Shown here one piece after another: positions 1 through 9,275 of a DNA stretch of 64,000 nucleotides. Within the stretch, counting starts at the first letter, position 1. Each line of letters opens with the position of its first letter. The notes under the pieces are model-generated. The model did not search any database. It was not told where the DNA came from and saw only the letters and a program-made list of their open reading frames with translations. Source of the DNA: PALSA-243 sp049522755 (GTDB lineage: Bacteria > Acidobacteriota > Terriglobia > Bryobacterales > Bryobacteraceae); assembly GCA_049522755.1 (NCBI GenBank), contig JBEKNN010000002.1, positions 1 through 64,000 on the forward strand, in the 5' to 3' direction. The position numbers and the translations under genes were made by a program.

Positions 1-758
1 GTGCGCGCGACGCCTTGGAACTGTAGCTCGAACGGTTGAATGGAGATATTGCCGTGATAGCGCGGGTAGGTGGTGGCGGCATCGGGTTGCGCGGCGTTAT
101 TCGGAACGCTGCCGCGCGCGGGAAGTTCGTAGAGCAGATTCGCATTCAGGTTCTGGCCGCGCAATTCGAACGGGGCCTTCTGCTGCGAATTGATATCGAA
201 CTCGCCATTCCACAAAGTGAAGCGGTTGATGGCGAGCTTGAATATAGTCTCCGAGGCGTCCTGGTTGCCGCTGGCGGGAATTTTCGGATGAGGAAAATTG
301 GTGCGGCCGTCGGGGCTTACGATCAGACCGATCTGCGGCGCGGCGACATCGAGGTATTGAATGTCGATGTCGCGACGGAACAGGGAGACAATCTTCAATC
401 CCACGGCAACGTAGGCGGCGTGAAACAGCGGCGGCTTGCCGGCGGGTTCCGTGCCGTGCAGCGTGAAATCGTCGACCTCGGCGCGAAGCAGCTTCCAATC
501 GAAGCGGAAGGCGCCGATTTCCACGCGGCCGCCGGTGGCGGTCTCAACCTTAGTTACGATCCAGGTACGGACGTGGTTGTAAAGCCAAGGGCTTTGGAGT
601 ATGTATACGGCCGAGATTAGCGCCAGGGTCAGGACGGCTGGGATGACGATGGCGATTATGAGGCGGCGCCTTCTGGGGGTCACTGGATTACTCCGGGCGG
701 GTTCGGCAAACTGCCCGAAGACCGAGCGCTCGGAGCGGCTCGGAACTGGGCAGGCCAT
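1..758 (-). CDS. TamB/AsmA-like periplasmic protein, N-terminal part
   Basis: This is the N-terminal part of a protein that runs off the left edge of the window. After a basic stretch (PRRRR) there is one membrane anchor (LIIAIVIPAVLTLALISAVY). It is followed by the region typical of the AsmA/TamB superfamily, which reads VEIGAFRFDW, then DFTLHGTEP, then VSPDGRTNFP. Family members are anchored in the inner membrane and span the periplasm as lipid-transport or outer-membrane-assembly bridges. The gene lies directly behind a SurA-like gene and a POTRA/barrel gene, which fits a TamA-TamB type pairing. I use the ATG at 758, 18 bases after the previous stop. A GTG at 683 with a GGAG seven bases upstream is a real alternative and would remove 25 residues. 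Family assignment is inferred from the N-terminus only. Confidence 0.7.
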   Translation of the reverse strand, partial: MACPVPSRSERSVFGQFAEPARSNPVTPRRRRLIIAIVIPAVLTLALISAVYILQSPWLYNHVRTWIVTKVETATGGRVEIGAFRFDWKLLRAEVDDFTLHGTEPAGKPPLFHAAYVAVGLKIVSLFRRDIDIQYLDVAAPQIGLIVSPDGRTNFPHPKIPASGNQDASETIFKLAINRFTLWNGEFDINSQQKAPFELRGQNLNANLLYELPARGSVPNNAAQPDAATTYPRYHGNISIQPFELQFQGVAR

Positions 759-776
759 GGGCCCACCCCACCGATA

Positions 777-1604
777 CTAGAATGCGTCATCGTGGTATAC
801 GATCTCCGTCCGCTTTTTGGCTTGGTCCAACCATTTACTCATCTCCTGGTCTTCGCGCTCACCGGTCAGGGTAGCTTCGATCTGGTCGCGATATTCGTCG
901 ATGGATACGGTTTGACCGGCATGCGCCGCTTGAAAGGCCGGCTTGACTGTCTTCTCGAAATAGTCCTCGATCTCTTTGTCACTGACTTGGACACTCGGGC
1001 GGAAGCGTACATCCAGAAATGACAGTAACGTGCGCTGCCAGAGCAATTCGTCGCGCACGTCTTGTTCCGTAATGCCGTATTCGGCGAGAGCGCGCTGGAA
1101 GTCTGCGTCGGTGGGGAATCGCTCCTTCTTCAGTTGCGCCAGTATGGGGTCCACCTCGGATGGCGGGGGAGTGGGATAGCGGCTGGCTTCCAGTTCGGTC
1201 CGGACCAGCGCCTGTTCTACCATGCGACCGGCTGTGGCGCGCTTTACGGCGGGGGTGATATCGAGCTTGGCGGCGTTCAGGAAAGCGGTGACGCGGATCT
1301 CACGGTCGATGGCGCTGGTGGTGATTACGTGGTTGCCTACGGCTACGGCGACGCGGTCGATGATATCGGGCGGGGGGGATATGGGGTAGGCTGACTCTGC
1401 GGAAGCCGCCTGAAAGGCGGCTGGAGGCAGGATTGCCTGCCCCACAAAGCAGGCGAGCGGCGCCGGTGTTTCGGCGGCATTGCGCCCGCCGGCGGGGACT
1501 CTATGAGGGTGAATTTGCGGAGCGAAGAGCGGGTCCAGGGGGACCCGCGCGGACCAGGGGGTCCGCCCTACGAGCGATAGGACGAGTGGGAGGAGCGGTC
1601 TCAA
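777..1604 (-). CDS. SurA-like periplasmic chaperone (SurA_N domain), with repeat insertion
   Basis: A predicted exported protein of about 275 residues. The mature part (from PPPDIIDRVAVAVGNHVIT onward) resembles the N-terminal chaperone domain of SurA/PpiC-type foldases. No rotamase domain is visible. I start it at the TTG at 1604, which overlaps the stop of the upstream barrel gene (TTGA) and gives a clean signal-peptide start, MRPLLPLVLSLV. An in-frame ATG at 1679 would place 25 residues inside the neighbour and hide the signal peptide. Between the signal peptide and the chaperone domain lie about 60 low-complexity residues (RTPWSARVPLDPLFAPQ, then VPAGGRNAAETPAPLACF) encoded by a hairpin-rich repeat. 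The role is to escort outer-membrane proteins to the assembly machine encoded just upstream. The effect of the insertion on export is unknown. Confidence 0.75.
   Translation of the reverse strand: MRPLLPLVLSLVGRTPWSARVPLDPLFAPQIHPHRVPAGGRNAAETPAPLACFVGQAILPPAAFQAASAESAYPISPPPDIIDRVAVAVGNHVITTSAIDREIRVTAFLNAAKLDITPAVKRATAGRMVEQALVRTELEASRYPTPPPSEVDPILAQLKKERFPTDADFQRALAEYGITEQDVRDELLWQRTLLSFLDVRFRPSVQVSDKEIEDYFEKTVKPAFQAAHAGQTVSIDEYRDQIEATLTGEREDQEMSKWLDQAKKRTEIVYHDDAF
1390..1575. repeat. Hairpin-rich intergenic-type repeat inside the surA-like gene
   Basis: Two perfect hairpins sit side by side: 1529-1548 (GCGGGTCC, loop AGGG, GGACCCGC) and 1549-1566 (GCGGACC, loop, GGTCCGC). Next to them is a stretch containing GGCAGGATTGCCTGCCCC (about 1424-1443). 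Its translation in the surA-like frame is low complexity and unlike the chaperone family. A related GCAGGATGCCATCCTGCCCC motif occurs in non-coding DNA near 8182-8203, which supports reading this as a mobile or dispersed repeat that keeps the frame open. Confidence 0.6.
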
Positions 1605-4570
1605 AAGGTTTGTCCGATCGAGAAGAAGTATTGAAAATGACTGATGCTGGTTTGCGTGCAGTTGCCGGGCGTGGCGCATGGGTTCACGCCGGCGTTGATC
1701 AGTTCCTGCTCGGTCCCCGGAAATCCGTAGAACTTCGGGGGATTGATGCTGTATGCCAGATCGACGCGCAGGGGTCCGACCGGTGTGCGATAGCGGATGC
1801 CGAAGCCGACGGCATGCACCATGTAGTTGAAATCCGTGAGGTTCTGCTGATGCACGCGAAACGATATGTCGCTAAGACTGGAAAAAGTGTTACCCATATC
1901 GTGGAAGAGTACGCCGCCGATGTCTTCGCCGATGAGCGGAAAGCGCAGCTCGCTCTGATTAAACAGTAACGCCGTGCCGCCGATGGGAAACCCCGTCTCC
2001 GGGTCTCTGGGTCCCGATTGCAGGTCCGGAAAGCCGCGGTTGGAAGTGCTGCCGCCGCCGAAGAAACGCTCAGGCAAAGGAACTGCGTCGGATGAGTCAG
2101 TGCCGTAATGGAAGGCGTATATGTCGCCGAACTCGGTGCTGCGCGCGAAGACGAAGCGCTTGCCCAGGCGGTAATAAGAGGAATTGCGGGCGAGAAAGTG
2201 CACAAAGTCGCGGTCCGAACCAAATATGTGTTCGGCTACGCCGATGTCGATCGAGTTATAGTATCCCTTGTGCGGGTCGACCGGATCGTCGCGGTGGTCT
2301 TGAATGAGCGACGTCGAGACCAGGCCCAGCTTCACTGGCTGTGAGAGAAGCGGGATCAGGAATGGAGTGATTTTAAGAGTGGCTTCATCCACGCTCACGC
2401 GCCGGTAAGTATAAGTGTAGTAGAGCTTGATGGATTTCGACAGGCGCTGCTCCATTTGCAGCGAACCCTCCGCGCGTTTATAGGAAAAAGTATTTACGTT
2501 GCGAGAGTTTTCGTAGAGCCCGGAAATGGTGAAGGTGAGCTTGCTGTTGCCGGCGAACCGGGGCCAGCGGTAAGAGAGCAGGGCGCGCTGGTCGAGGGTG
2601 GAGGCGCGCGTGCCGAGAGTGAGACTGTGGCCAATGCCCCATAGATCGCTGCGCGTGATATCGAAAGAGACGCGCGGCGAAAAACCGGTCTGGCCGCCGG
2701 GCGAATCGAGGCAGGTCTCGCAGCCGCCGATGCGCGCGAATTCGGCGCCGACGCCGATGCGCATGGACCAGGGGCGGGCCTCTTCCAGATCGTAGAGCAC
2801 GTACTTACTGTCAGTCTCTCCATCGGGGTCCTGGATGGCGGCATCGACGCGGGCGAAGACGTTGAGGTCATAGAGGCGGCGCTGCGTATCCGCCATCTTA
2901 GTGAGTGAGAGCGGGTCGCCGGGATTCAATTCCAGCATCTGGTTGATGAGACGGCTCCGGGTGCGCCGGTTTCCGCTGTAGATCACCTGGCGGACAAACT
3001 CCTGGCTGCCTTCACTGACGACGAATTCGACGTCGACCTGGTGCGGCTCGGCGGCAGGCTTGGAACTCCACTCGAAAGTGGCGTTGGCGAAGCCGTTTTC
3101 GAAATACTGCGCCAGAATGACATCGCGGTCCTCGGCGACGTTGTACTCGCTGAAAGGTTGATTTTCCGCCGAGCTAAGCTGCGCCATGATCTTGGCCTGG
3201 TCGATGCGTTCAATACCCTTCACGGTGAGAGTGTGGACCAGATACTGCGGCCCTTCCTCGATGTAAATGAAAACCGAGACATCGTTGATTTTACGCCGGG
3301 GGTCTTCCTTATACGTGATGTGGTGAGTCAATTTGACGTCGCGAAAGCCGTTCGACTGATACAGGTTGGTGATGGAATCTTCGTCGCGGCTGAGCAGGTT
3401 ATCGCTATAGCGGCCGTGCGGAAACTGCAGGAACGAAGCCGTACGCAGATACATGCGCTCGCGGATGGTTTCGGTGCGGAAGTAGTGATTGCCCTCGATT
3501 TCGATGGCGGTGACTTTGTGGCGCGCCCCGGTGGCGATGAGGTAATCGATCTCGGCCTTGTCGCCGACCACCTTCTGTTCCTTGAACTCTACGTCGGCCT
3601 GGACGTATCCAGCCGACTCCAGGTAGTCGCGCAGATTGTGCGCGCCCTCCACCAGAAGATCGTTATCCACCGAGCGCTCTTCGAATACGGGCACGTATTT
3701 TTGGAGTTTACCGCGTGAAATCTTGGCGCCGATGGCGCGAATGTCGATGACCGGGCCGGCATCGATGTGCAGGGAGGGCGTGGCGGAATTGCTGTCGGAA
3801 TCGAACTTCACGCCTTCGAGCGAGACCTTGGATTCGAGCCGGTGTTCCTTCTGATACAGAGAGCGAACCCCATTCAGCCCCTCCTGGACGCGGGCTTGCG
3901 TCATCGGCTTCCAGGTGTGGATGATCCAGCGGCGGAGTTTGAGGCTTTTCTGAACGCGGGCGGGGTCCATCTTGAGGTCGCCGTCGAGCACAGCTGGGGC
4001 GAAATGCGCACGGGGGCCGGAGTTGATTTCAAAGCGTATGTTGATCTGCTGGTAACTTTCGTCGTAGTCGAAGACGGGGCGTAATTCGGCGCGATAGAGG
4101 CCGTTCTGTTCGAGGAGGCGCCGCTGCTCGGTTTGGGCTTCCTGGAGTTTGGCGTCGGTAAACGGCTGGCCGAGGTTGAGATTACCGGCGTTCTGGAGCT
4201 GGTTGTTGTTGGGGGGGGTGCTGATGACGCCGACATCGCGCACGGAGCCGATGAACCAACTGTTTTTGGTGATGAAGGCGATGGCTACGCCGTTGTTGTA
4301 GGGCCGCGCGTCGACCTGGATATCGGCGTAGCGGCCGGTGGCGAACAAGCGGTCGATGCTGGCGCGGACGGCGGCGATTTTGAGGGAGTCGCCGAGCTTC
4401 AGGGGAAGAATGGCGTGGAGGTCGGCGGCGTCGAGAGGCTGGTCTTCGGGACTGAACTGGATGTTAGTCACTTTGAGGCCTTCGTACTTCTGGTATTGGG
4501 CGAGGAGGGGAGCGGTCAGGACGAGGATGCAGCAGGCGAGGTGGGATAACCGCGGGCGCACCGTTCTCAT
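1601..4570 (-). CDS. bamA: BamA/TamA family outer-membrane protein assembly factor
   Basis: An outer-membrane protein of 989 residues. It has a signal peptide (MRTVRPRLSHLACCILVLTA, cleavage near LLAQ). A long series of POTRA repeats occupies roughly residues 27-600, with repeated motifs such as VTAIEIEGNHYFRTETIRE and VRQVIYSGNRRTRSRLINQ. A C-terminal surface-antigen beta-barrel runs from about 620 to the end, containing RFFGGGSTSNRGF and ending in the aromatic F expected of a barrel signal. It folds and inserts other barrels into the outer membrane. It is longer than E. coli BamA (about 800), with extra POTRA-like modules. The next two genes encode a SurA-like chaperone and a TamB/AsmA-like protein, so it could equally be a TamA-type protein. 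The symbol is given for the family, not a proven orthologue. Confidence 0.88.
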   Translation of the reverse strand: MRTVRPRLSHLACCILVLTAPLLAQYQKYEGLKVTNIQFSPEDQPLDAADLHAILPLKLGDSLKIAAVRASIDRLFATGRYADIQVDARPYNNGVAIAFITKNSWFIGSVRDVGVISTPPNNNQLQNAGNLNLGQPFTDAKLQEAQTEQRRLLEQNGLYRAELRPVFDYDESYQQINIRFEINSGPRAHFAPAVLDGDLKMDPARVQKSLKLRRWIIHTWKPMTQARVQEGLNGVRSLYQKEHRLESKVSLEGVKFDSDSNSATPSLHIDAGPVIDIRAIGAKISRGKLQKYVPVFEERSVDNDLLVEGAHNLRDYLESAGYVQADVEFKEQKVVGDKAEIDYLIATGARHKVTAIEIEGNHYFRTETIRERMYLRTASFLQFPHGRYSDNLLSRDEDSITNLYQSNGFRDVKLTHHITYKEDPRRKINDVSVFIYIEEGPQYLVHTLTVKGIERIDQAKIMAQLSSAENQPFSEYNVAEDRDVILAQYFENGFANATFEWSSKPAAEPHQVDVEFVVSEGSQEFVRQVIYSGNRRTRSRLINQMLELNPGDPLSLTKMADTQRRLYDLNVFARVDAAIQDPDGETDSKYVLYDLEEARPWSMRIGVGAEFARIGGCETCLDSPGGQTGFSPRVSFDITRSDLWGIGHSLTLGTRASTLDQRALLSYRWPRFAGNSKLTFTISGLYENSRNVNTFSYKRAEGSLQMEQRLSKSIKLYYTYTYRRVSVDEATLKITPFLIPLLSQPVKLGLVSTSLIQDHRDDPVDPHKGYYNSIDIGVAEHIFGSDRDFVHFLARNSSYYRLGKRFVFARSTEFGDIYAFHYGTDSSDAVPLPERFFGGGSTSNRGFPDLQSGPRDPETGFPIGGTALLFNQSELRFPLIGEDIGGVLFHDMGNTFSSLSDISFRVHQQNLTDFNYMVHAVGFGIRYRTPVGPLRVDLAYSINPPKFYGFPGTEQELINAGVNPCATPGNCTQTSISHFQYFFSIGQTF

Positions 4571-5122
4571 GATAGCGTAACCCGTTCAAATGCAACTTGG
4601 TTGCCATGAGTGGATGGGAGGTTTGAGAGAGTTGCCGTACGTTTGGGGGGTGGTTGAGGGTCTTGGGAGGATTTCTTCGACGCTGAGACGCGGAGACGCG
4701 GAGGTTTTTGAGGTGTCCGGAAATGGGACTGGGGTCGTTTGGTATTTTGGGGTTGCGGGTGGGTTGATCTGCGTGAGAGTGGGCGAGAGCGCGACCAGTG
4801 GGGCTTTGGGATGTTGGGGTTGTAAGGGGCGTACAGGTTGGGCGAGCGATGTTGGCCGCCGATAAACGCCGATAAACGCGGATTGAACACAAGGACAAAA
4901 AGATCCCCCCGGGGGAAGCGTCGGGCTTCCATACTTATGATTGTCCCCCACGGGGTGCTGGAATCGGGGCCACGGCAGGCGATTGATTTGGTTAAGGTGT
5001 TATTTTTGTTCGGTTTAGGGAATTTTCTACCTTTGTGATTGGGGATCCGGGGACTGCTGAAAAGGGCTTGGGCTGCGAACGGAATTAACGGAATGCCTGG
5101 TGGTAGTGGTGGTGGTTTTCGA
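4571..5122. other. Intergenic region without a supported gene
   Basis: No open frame here has recognisable protein features. The region holds short direct repeats of a kind often seen between acidobacterial genes: CGCTGAGACGCGGAGACGCGG near 4680-4700, and GCCGATAAACGCCGATAAAC near 4858-4877. A possible promoter for the barrel operon could lie in the right part, but I see no convincing -35/-10 pair. Confidence 0.6.
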
Positions 5123-7885
5123 TCACTGCACGGGGATGGTGACGGTGTTGGAGGTGGCGCCTCCGATGGCGATTGCTACCGGGACGGCGGCGCCTTTCGA
5201 GGATGCGGCGGGGACTAGCGCGTCCACCTGATATTCGCCGACGGCGCCTGGGGCCAGGCCGGAGAATAGCACCGTGGCTGGCGCGCCGCCGATGGTTACG
5301 GTGGGGGTCGCGGTGGTTTGCGAGAGCTGGGCGCCGCTGGGAGGCGATCCGCTGGGCGGCTGGTTGGTCACTGGGCCGAGACCGGTGCAATAGATCTGAA
5401 TGATGGTGACGCCGGCGGTGGCGGGGTTGGAGGAGCCGACCAGGTTGTAGGACGAATCGAGGATGGCGCCGGGGCCGGAGCCTTGGGAGTTGGTGCTGAA
5501 GAGTCCGGGTGCGTAGGTGGCTAGAGCGAGAGTCTGGGTGGGGCTGGTCTGTCCGTTGATGGCGGCGGAAAGCGTAGTCTGCGATTGGCCGGCGAGTTCC
5601 CAGGGGACTTGGAAGTTGATCTGGCTGGTGGAGACGGCGAACAAGGGGGCGGCGAGCGAGGAGCCGAATTCGAGGGATAGGCCGGCCAGGTTGATGGGAA
5701 GCGGGACGGCTGAGGCGGTGGATAAGGACGTGATGAGGAAGGCGCCGTAAACGGTGGCGATGCTGCCGGGGGCTACGGGGGCGTTGGGGGCGGAGCTGGC
5801 GGCGTTCAGGATGCCACCGGGGTTGATGGAGAGCTGGGGCTGAAGGAGGCGGATGCGGTTGTTGAGAGTGTCGGCGACGTAAAGGTTGCCGGCGGCGTCT
5901 ACGGCGAGTCCGTTCGGTTGGTACAACTGGGCGTTGATGGCCGGACCGTTGTCGCCACTGAAGCCTCCTACCGTCGCCCCGGTTCCGGCTATAGTCGTGA
6001 TGATCCCGTTTGTGATTTTGCGGATCGGACCGCCAAAAATTTCGGTAACAAAAAGGTCGCCAGCGGAATCCACGGCGACCCCGCCAGGTTCAAACAACTC
6101 AGCGCTGGTGGCTGGACCGTTGTCGCCGCTGAAGCCCGGTGTCCCATTTCCGGCCACGGTAGTGATGATCCCGTTTGTTGTGACCTTGCGTATGCATTGG
6201 TTGAGAGAGTCGGCGATGTACAAATTGCCGGCGGCGTCCACGGCTACCCCTCCGGGGTCGCCGAGCCCGGCATCAACAGCCGGACCGTTGTCTCCGCTAA
6301 AGCCTCCCATCCCATTTCCCGCTACGGTGGTGATGATTCCGTCTGAGACCTTGCGGATCCGGTCGGCGTCGGCGATGTATACGTCACCGTTAGAGTCGAC
6401 GGCTACCCCATTGGCGTCGTTCAACTGCGCGCTAGCAGCAGGTCCGTTGTCGCCGGTTAAGCCAGATGTCCCGCCTCCGGCAAACGTGGTGATGATTCCG
6501 TTCGAAACCTTGCGGACGCGTGAGTTGTTGGAGTCAGCGATGTAAAGGCTACCAACGGAGTCGACGGCAACGCCACGGGGGGAGTTCAATTGGGCGTTGA
6601 CGGCCGGGCCGTTGTCGCCGCTGAAGCCCCCAAAGCCGAAACCCGTCGGCCCAGCCCCGGCCACGGTGGTAATCACTCCGCGCGAGACTTTGCGGATGCG
6701 GTTGTTGCTACTGTCGGCAATGTACAGGTTTCCCGCTGAATCCACCGCGGTCGCGTAAGGCCCAGACAATTGAGCGATGGTGGCCGGGCCGTTATCGCCG
6801 CTGAAGCCGCCTGGGCCATTTCCGGCGACGGTGGTAATCACTCCGGCGGCGACTTTGCGGATACGCCCGTTGTTCAGATCGCCGATGTAGAGGTTGCCGG
6901 CGGCGTCGACGGCTATCGCGTCTACAAGATTCAGCTCGGCTGCGGCGGCTGGGCCGGCGTCGCCGCTAAAGCCAGGAACCCCATTTCCCGCGAAGGTAGT
7001 GATCACTCCTTTAGAAACCTTGCGAATGCGGAAGTTGAAGCTGTCGGCGATGTAGAGGTTGCCTGCGGAATCCGCAGCGATGCCCCGAGGGAGGTATAGT
7101 TCGGCGCTGGTGGCTGGCCCGCTGTCGCCGCTAAGCCCTGGGGTCCCATTTCCCGCGACGGTGGTGATCACACCATTAGAAACCTCGCGGACGCGGTTGT
7201 GAACTTGGTCCGTGATGTAGAGATTGCCGGACGAGTCAACTGCAACATACGAGAGGAGGTAAAGCTGGGCGCTGGTGGCCGGACCGTTATCGCCGCTGAA
7301 GCCACTCGCGCCGTTCCCCGCCACGGTGGTGATCACGCCGTTAGAGATCTTACGGACGCGGCTGTTGCCATAGTCGGCAAGGTACAGGTTGCCAGCGGAG
7401 TCCACAGCGATTCCAGAGGGTTTCCACAATGCGGCGCTGGTGGCCGGGCCGCCGTCACCATTGAAGCCTGGCGTTCCGTTTCCAGCAACGGTGGTAATCA
7501 CTCCGTTCGATACCTTGCGAATGCGGTTGTTGCCGCCGTCGGAGATGTACAGATTGCCGATGGAATCCACAGCCAGACCATCAGGAGAGTACAATTGGGC
7601 GCTGGTGGCGGGACCATTGTCGCCGCTGAAGCCGGTGGTCCCGTTACCCGCTACTGCCGTTAGCAGGCCGGTTACCGCATCCAATCGCAGGACGGTGCTT
7701 TGATCCACGAAGAAGACGTTTCCGGTCCGATCGGCCGCAATGAATTCAGGTACGTTTGTGTCCAGGCTGGCGGACGTTCCTGCAATGTTGACTGGCAGCG
7801 CGCCGCCGGCGATTGTCGATATGGTGTAGGTCTGAGCTAATGCGGTGCAGGAGAAGGTGACGAGAGTAAGAAGCAATAGGCGCAT
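5123..7885 (-). CDS. Secreted NHL-repeat double propeller with Solibacter-type C-terminal domain
   Basis: An exported protein of 920 residues with signal peptide MRLLLLTLVTFSCTALAQ. Twelve consecutive NHL repeats of about 55 residues follow (roughly residues 22-690). The unit reads TVAGNGTPGFSGDNGPATSA, then a variable loop, GVAVDSAGNLYIAD, and NRIRKVSNG. The first unit is degenerate. Twelve blades fit two six-bladed propellers. The last 230 residues, starting at INPGGILNAASS, match the C-terminal domain (TIGR03437 type) attached to many secreted Solibacter/Bryobacter proteins. NHL propellers usually bind proteins or sugars, or act as lyases or lactonases; no catalytic motif is evident here. 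The DNA repeats closely at a period near 165-170 bp, so the array probably expanded by duplication. Upstream gene order gives no functional clue. Confidence 0.9.
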   Translation of the reverse strand: MRLLLLTLVTFSCTALAQTYTISTIAGGALPVNIAGTSASLDTNVPEFIAADRTGNVFFVDQSTVLRLDAVTGLLTAVAGNGTTGFSGDNGPATSAQLYSPDGLAVDSIGNLYISDGGNNRIRKVSNGVITTVAGNGTPGFNGDGGPATSAALWKPSGIAVDSAGNLYLADYGNSRVRKISNGVITTVAGNGASGFSGDNGPATSAQLYLLSYVAVDSSGNLYITDQVHNRVREVSNGVITTVAGNGTPGLSGDSGPATSAELYLPRGIAADSAGNLYIADSFNFRIRKVSKGVITTFAGNGVPGFSGDAGPAAAAELNLVDAIAVDAAGNLYIGDLNNGRIRKVAAGVITTVAGNGPGGFSGDNGPATIAQLSGPYATAVDSAGNLYIADSSNNRIRKVSRGVITTVAGAGPTGFGFGGFSGDNGPAVNAQLNSPRGVAVDSVGSLYIADSNNSRVRKVSNGIITTFAGGGTSGLTGDNGPAASAQLNDANGVAVDSNGDVYIADADRIRKVSDGIITTVAGNGMGGFSGDNGPAVDAGLGDPGGVAVDAAGNLYIADSLNQCIRKVTTNGIITTVAGNGTPGFSGDNGPATSAELFEPGGVAVDSAGDLFVTEIFGGPIRKITNGIITTIAGTGATVGGFSGDNGPAINAQLYQPNGLAVDAAGNLYVADTLNNRIRLLQPQLSINPGGILNAASSAPNAPVAPGSIATVYGAFLITSLSTASAVPLPINLAGLSLEFGSSLAAPLFAVSTSQINFQVPWELAGQSQTTLSAAINGQTSPTQTLALATYAPGLFSTNSQGSGPGAILDSSYNLVGSSNPATAGVTIIQIYCTGLGPVTNQPPSGSPPSGAQLSQTTATPTVTIGGAPATVLFSGLAPGAVGEYQVDALVPAASSKGAAVPVAIAIGGATSNTVTIPVQ

Positions 7886-8255
7886 TATAAAAGAGCTTTC
7901 CGCGGGGGGACTTGCGGCTCGGGCTAAGCACTTAACATAGCGCGAATTGCGTGTCAGTAAATCGGCCTATGATTTATTGGCGGCAACGCCCTGATGGTTA
8001 CGGCGCCAGGAGTAGAGTGTCGTGGCCCTATCGAACCGGGGAGCCGCGATGAAGCGTGCTTCTCGATTGGCTGGCGGACGTGGTGGACCGCCTCACCGAA
8101 GAGGCCTGTCAGTAAGGATTACTCGCCGACAATGCTGTGAGAGTTCAGTGAATGCGGGAAGAGGGGCGGTTGCCAACCGCCCGCAGGATGCCATCCTGCC
8201 CCACAACTGCCATCCTGCCCGCAACCGGGGAGCGGCCGTTTGTTACGATCGGTGC
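7886..8255. repeat. Intergenic region with dispersed palindromic repeats
   Basis: No gene is supported in this stretch between divergent genes. At 8163-8216 it contains GGCGGTTGCCAACCGCC (inverted repeat) followed by GCAGGATGCCATCCTGCCCC and a second GCCATCCTGCCC. The motifs resemble the repeat inserted in the surA-like gene near 1430. An open frame entering the ThiF gene from the left crosses this repeat and is not believed to be translated. Confidence 0.55.
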
Positions 8256-9275
8256 ATGAATGCGGCCGAGCGCGAGCGGTACTCGCGGCAGATCCTGTTT
8301 GCGGGGATTGGCGAGAGCGGGCAGGAGGCGCTGCTGGGCTCGCATGCGGCGATTGCGGGGTGCGGCGCGTTGGGCAGTTTTCAGGCGGCGGCGCTGGCGC
8401 GCGCGGGCGTGGGGCGGCTCACTATCATCGACCGCGATTACGTGGAAGCGAGTAATCTGCACCGGCAATGGCTGTTCGAAGAGGCGGATGCTGCCGAAGG
8501 ACTGCCGAAGGCGGCGGCGGCGGAGCGGCGGATTGCGCGCATGAATTCGTCGATTGCGGCGCGCGGGGTGGTGGCGGATTTGACGGCGTCGAACATACAG
8601 GAATTGCTGGGCGCGGCCGATGTGATACTCGACGGCACGGACAATTTCGAGACGCGATACCTGATTAACGATTTTGCGGTGAGCCGCGGAACGCCGTGGA
8701 TCTACGGGGCGGCGGTGGGCAGTTACGGCCTCACTATGACGGTGATTCCGGGGCGCACGGCTTGTCTGAGATGCGTGTATCCGGACCCGCCGCCGGGCGC
8801 GCAGCCTACGTGCGAGACGGCGGGAGTGCTGAACGCGGTGATTTCGGCCGTGGCGAGCTTGCAGGTGGCGGATGCGTTGAAATTGCTGTCGGGGCGTGCG
8901 GAGATGGTACGCGCGCGGATCACGACGATCGACGTATGGAGCGGCGAGATACGGCAGGTAGCGGCGCCGGAGCGCGACGCGGAGTGTCCCACGTGCGGGC
9001 TGCGGCAGTTTCCATTTCTGGAGGAGACGGAGTATCCGCCGGCGACGCTGTGCGGGCGGAATGCAGTGCAGATCAGGGCGGGTGAGCGTCCGATGGATTT
9101 GGCTGAGTTGCGGCGGCGGCTGGAGCCGTTAGGAGAAGTGCGCGCGAATGAGTATGCGTTGCGGTTCTCTACGGGCGGTTATGAGCTGACGGTGTTTGGG
9201 GATGGGCGCGCGATCGTGAAGGGGACCAGCGATCCGGGCGTGGCGCGGAGTCTGTACGCGCGGTATGTGGGGTAG
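8256..9275 (+). CDS. ThiF/MoeB/HesA family adenylyltransferase (E1-like)
   Basis: This 339-residue enzyme adenylates the C-terminal glycine of a ubiquitin-like sulfur carrier protein (ThiS or MoaD type) for thiamine or molybdopterin synthesis. The ATP-binding signature IAGCGALGSFQAAALARAG lies near residue 31, followed by the acidic-loop motif DRDYVEASNLHRQ and by DGTDNFETRYLIND. Zinc-binding pairs are CLRC and CPTC, with the catalytic-cysteine region in PTCETAG. A C-terminal extension of about 75 residues ends LYARYVG, as in many MoeB/ThiF proteins. I start at ATG 8256 because the family's usual N-terminus (ERYSRQILF) follows at once and the upstream frame is repeat DNA. No thiS or moaD lies beside it, so the pathway cannot be told apart. 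Confidence 0.85.
   Translation: MNAAERERYSRQILFAGIGESGQEALLGSHAAIAGCGALGSFQAAALARAGVGRLTIIDRDYVEASNLHRQWLFEEADAAEGLPKAAAAERRIARMNSSIAARGVVADLTASNIQELLGAADVILDGTDNFETRYLINDFAVSRGTPWIYGAAVGSYGLTMTVIPGRTACLRCVYPDPPPGAQPTCETAGVLNAVISAVASLQVADALKLLSGRAEMVRARITTIDVWSGEIRQVAAPERDAECPTCGLRQFPFLEETEYPPATLCGRNAVQIRAGERPMDLAELRRRLEPLGEVRANEYALRFSTGGYELTVFGDGRAIVKGTSDPGVARSLYARYVG

Noticed and set aside
5900..7700. Regular repeats of about 170 bp that could suggest a CRISPR or satellite array
   Set aside because: They are coding NHL blades with conserved protein motifs. Unit length and in-frame variation exclude CRISPR.
8022..8255. N-terminal extension of the ThiF/MoeB protein
   Set aside because: The extension is coded by palindromic repeat DNA and is absent from the family; ATG 8256 gives the normal N-terminus.
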